A DNA stretch of 22,216 bases. Origin: JAAFIP01 sp031431335 (lineage in GTDB: Bacteria > Pseudomonadota > Gammaproteobacteria > Burkholderiales > Burkholderiaceae_C). Shown in pieces: positions 20,500 to 22,216 of this stretch (the first letter of the stretch is position 1; each line of letters begins with the position of its first letter). The notes under the pieces were generated by a model. The model did not search any database. It worked only from the letters and a program-made list of their open reading frames with translations, and was not told the origin of the DNA. The translations under genes were made by a program, and so were the position numbers. The DNA lies in assembly GCA_031431335.1 (NCBI GenBank), contig JANPDG010000183.1, positions 1-22,216 on the forward strand. Direction: 5' to 3'.

Positions 20500-22216
20500 T
20501 TGCAAGAGCGTGCCCACTTCAAATTCTGGCCCCAGCGCCTGCCCCGCAGCATCACGCCTCCTGCAGGCTCGCTGTGGCACAACCTGGCCGTGAGCGCGCT
20601 GCGATACCCTGATAAAACAGCGCTGGCTTTCTTTGATGCAGCGATTAGCTATGCGCAGCTGCAGCGCAGCGCCGAGCTGCTGGCCTTGCATCTGCGCGGG
20701 CTAGGCGTTAAATCAGGCGATAGAGTGGTGGTGTGCATGCAAAACTGCCCGCAGCTTGTGATCAGTCACTTTGCTGTGCTGCGGCTGGACGCCGTGGGGG
20801 TGCCTGTTAACCCGATGAACAAAGCCCAAGAGCTTAAACACTACATCACCGACCCCGACACCCAGGTGGCCATCACTACGGCTGACCTGGCCTCAGAGTG
20901 GGCGGCAGCCAGCAACGCGCTGCCATTGCCGCAGCGCCTGCAGCACCTAGTGACCACGCATTTTGAAGATACTTTGGGCCATGGCGGGCGCGATGCCAGA
21001 GCGCAAGACATGCCGCCTGCGTGGCGCGACTGGCTGACAACGCGCCACCCAGCGCCCGGGATGGACACGGGCACCTGCCACGACTGGGCTACGTTGATGG
21101 CCGCCGCGCAACGCGCGCATGGGGCGGGCGCTGGCGCCCTGCCGCCTGTGGCCGCCACATCACAAGACTTGGCTGTGCTGCCCTACACCAGCGGCACCAC
21201 AGGTTTGCCCAAAGGGTGCATGCACACCCATGGCTCCATCATGCACAACGCAGTGGCCAGCAGCCTGTGGAGCAACGGCACCAGTGCGAACGTCACGCTG
21301 TGCGCCGTGCCCATGTTTCATATCACTGGCATGGTCAGCGTGATGCACGCTACGATTTACGGCAGCGCTACCTTGGTCATCATGCCGCGCTGGGACCGCG
21401 ACCTGGCCGGGCGCTTGATATCGCGCCATAAAATAACGCATTGGACCAACATTCCTACCATGGTGATTGACCTGCTCGCATCGCCGTCATTTGACCAATA
21501 CGACCTGAGTAGCTTGGTCTACATTGGCGGCGGCGGTGCGGCCATGCCCCAAGCCATGGCGCAGCGGCTGTGGGAGCAGTTTGGCCTGCGCTACGCCGAA
21601 GGCTACGGCCTGACCGAAACCGCTGCCCCCAGCCACAGCAACCCGCCCGACGCCACCAAGCAGCAGTGCCTGGGCGTGCCGTTCATCAGCGCACAGGCCC
21701 GCGTGATCGACCCCGACACCCTGCAAGAGATGCCCAGAGGCGAGCAGGGCGAGATCATCATGCACGGCCCGATGAATTTCTCTGGCTACTGGAAGAACCC
21801 GCAGGCCACGGCCAAAGCCTTTATCGAGTTTGAGGGCAAACAGTTTTTCAGAAGTGGCGACCTGGGCCGCGTGGACGAAGACGGCTACTTTTTCCTGACC
21901 GACCGCTTAAAACGCATGATCAACGCCAGCGGCTTTAAAGTCTGGCCTGCTGAGGTAGAAGCCCTGATGTTTCAGCACCCCGCCATTGCCGAGGCTTGCA
22001 TCATCGCCGCACACGACGACTACCGAGGCGAAACCGTCAAAGCCGTGGTGGTGCTGCGCAAAACGCATTTGCAAACCACTGAGGACGATATTTTGCAATG
22101 GTGCCGAGACCACATGGCCGTCTACAAAGCCCCACGTATCCTGCAGTTTGTGGACGCACTGCCCAAAAGCGGCAGCGGCAAGGTGATGTGGCGGGCGCTG
22201 CAGGAGGCGCAGAAGG
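20500..22216 (+). CDS. Acyl-CoA synthetase (AMP-dependent ligase family), 3'-truncated by window end
   Basis: 572 codons are visible and the last residues lie beyond the window. The TTG start at 20500 is chosen because GGAG (20489-20492) lies 7 bases upstream and an in-frame stop (20482) excludes longer forms; the next in-frame candidates are well inside the domain. The AMP-binding motif TSGTTGLPKG (from residue 230), YGLTETA (369-375), SGDLGRVDEDGYFFLTDRLKRMI and the C-terminal PKSGSGK with catalytic Lys561 are all present. The enzyme joins a carboxylic acid to CoA through an acyl-AMP; the family includes long-chain and aromatic acid ligases and the substrate is not clear. Ala/His-rich residues before the P-loop (about 165-225) look like a lineage-specific insert. 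Confidence 0.92.
   Translation, partial: MQERAHFKFWPQRLPRSITPPAGSLWHNLAVSALRYPDKTALAFFDAAISYAQLQRSAELLALHLRGLGVKSGDRVVVCMQNCPQLVISHFAVLRLDAVGVPVNPMNKAQELKHYITDPDTQVAITTADLASEWAAASNALPLPQRLQHLVTTHFEDTLGHGGRDARAQDMPPAWRDWLTTRHPAPGMDTGTCHDWATLMAAAQRAHGAGAGALPPVAATSQDLAVLPYTSGTTGLPKGCMHTHGSIMHNAVASSLWSNGTSANVTLCAVPMFHITGMVSVMHATIYGSATLVIMPRWDRDLAGRLISRHKITHWTNIPTMVIDLLASPSFDQYDLSSLVYIGGGGAAMPQAMAQRLWEQFGLRYAEGYGLTETAAPSHSNPPDATKQQCLGVPFISAQARVIDPDTLQEMPRGEQGEIIMHGPMNFSGYWKNPQATAKAFIEFEGKQFFRSGDLGRVDEDGYFFLTDRLKRMINASGFKVWPAEVEALMFQHPAIAEACIIAAHDDYRGETVKAVVVLRKTHLQTTEDDILQWCRDHMAVYKAPRILQFVDALPKSGSGKVMWRALQEAQK

Noticed and set aside
20395..20691. N-terminal extension of the Bug receptor to a start at 20691
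   Set aside because: The extension has no signal peptide, overlaps the divergent acyl-CoA ligase gene and has atypical composition. The ATG at 20394 gives a proper signal peptide and normal family length.

Overview
The window looks like a chromosomal segment from a betaproteobacterium of the order Burkholderiales, most likely Comamonadaceae. The evidence is a tripartite-tricarboxylate (Bug-type) receptor divergent from an acyl-CoA ligase, the metal-resistance gene types, and a moderate G+C composition. I see no tRNA, rRNA, CRISPR array, transposase or phage gene. Nearly all of the window is coding. No gene-free gap exceeds 300 bases; the longest are 7103-7373 (apart from a possible small ORF) and 15683-15913.

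Region 1 (1-3801, minus strand) is a copper/heavy-metal resistance operon. Reading leftwards it holds a fused HMA-MauE membrane protein, a Cys-rich exported protein, a small conserved periplasmic protein, a TolC/CusC-type lipoprotein and a Tat-exported multicopper oxidase cut by the window edge. It starts at a MerR-type promoter with a 19-bp spacer and apparently gives a leaderless mRNA.

Region 2 (3837-10004) is zinc homeostasis. Leftwards runs a tightly packed five-gene operon: a Zur-like regulator, a LolD/MacB-type ATPase, an FtsX-type permease, a small Cys/His-rich exported protein and a DUF3299-like exported protein. Rightwards runs znuCBA, preceded by a possible small membrane ORF. Two related inverted repeats in the shared intergenic region are candidate Zur boxes. 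The ABC/Cys-protein/DUF3299 set is the best candidate here for a little-described system: it is probably expressed under zinc starvation, but its substrate is unknown.

Region 3 (10055-11955) is a second metal-efflux module. A MerR sensor (+ strand) is divergent from a membrane methyltransferase-like protein and a short CDF transporter, across a second 19-bp-spacer promoter. That promoter matches the region 1 promoter at 24 of 31 positions, so one regulator may serve both.

Region 4 (11987-15682, minus strand) carries an MFS exporter, a glycerophosphodiester phosphodiesterase, and an amino-acid ABC binding protein and permease with no ATPase. It ends at a clear bidirectional terminator shared with merR.

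Region 5 (15914-19260) is one large dCache-HAMP-hybrid histidine kinase (REC-REC-HPt) split by a one-base frameshift in a T run. Region 6 (19408-22216) is a Bug receptor divergent from an acyl-CoA ligase that starts at TTG and runs off the window end. A dispersed repeat of about 50 bp occurs three times (2711-2760, about 5911-5947, 15721-15770). Two of these copies lie inside coding sequence.
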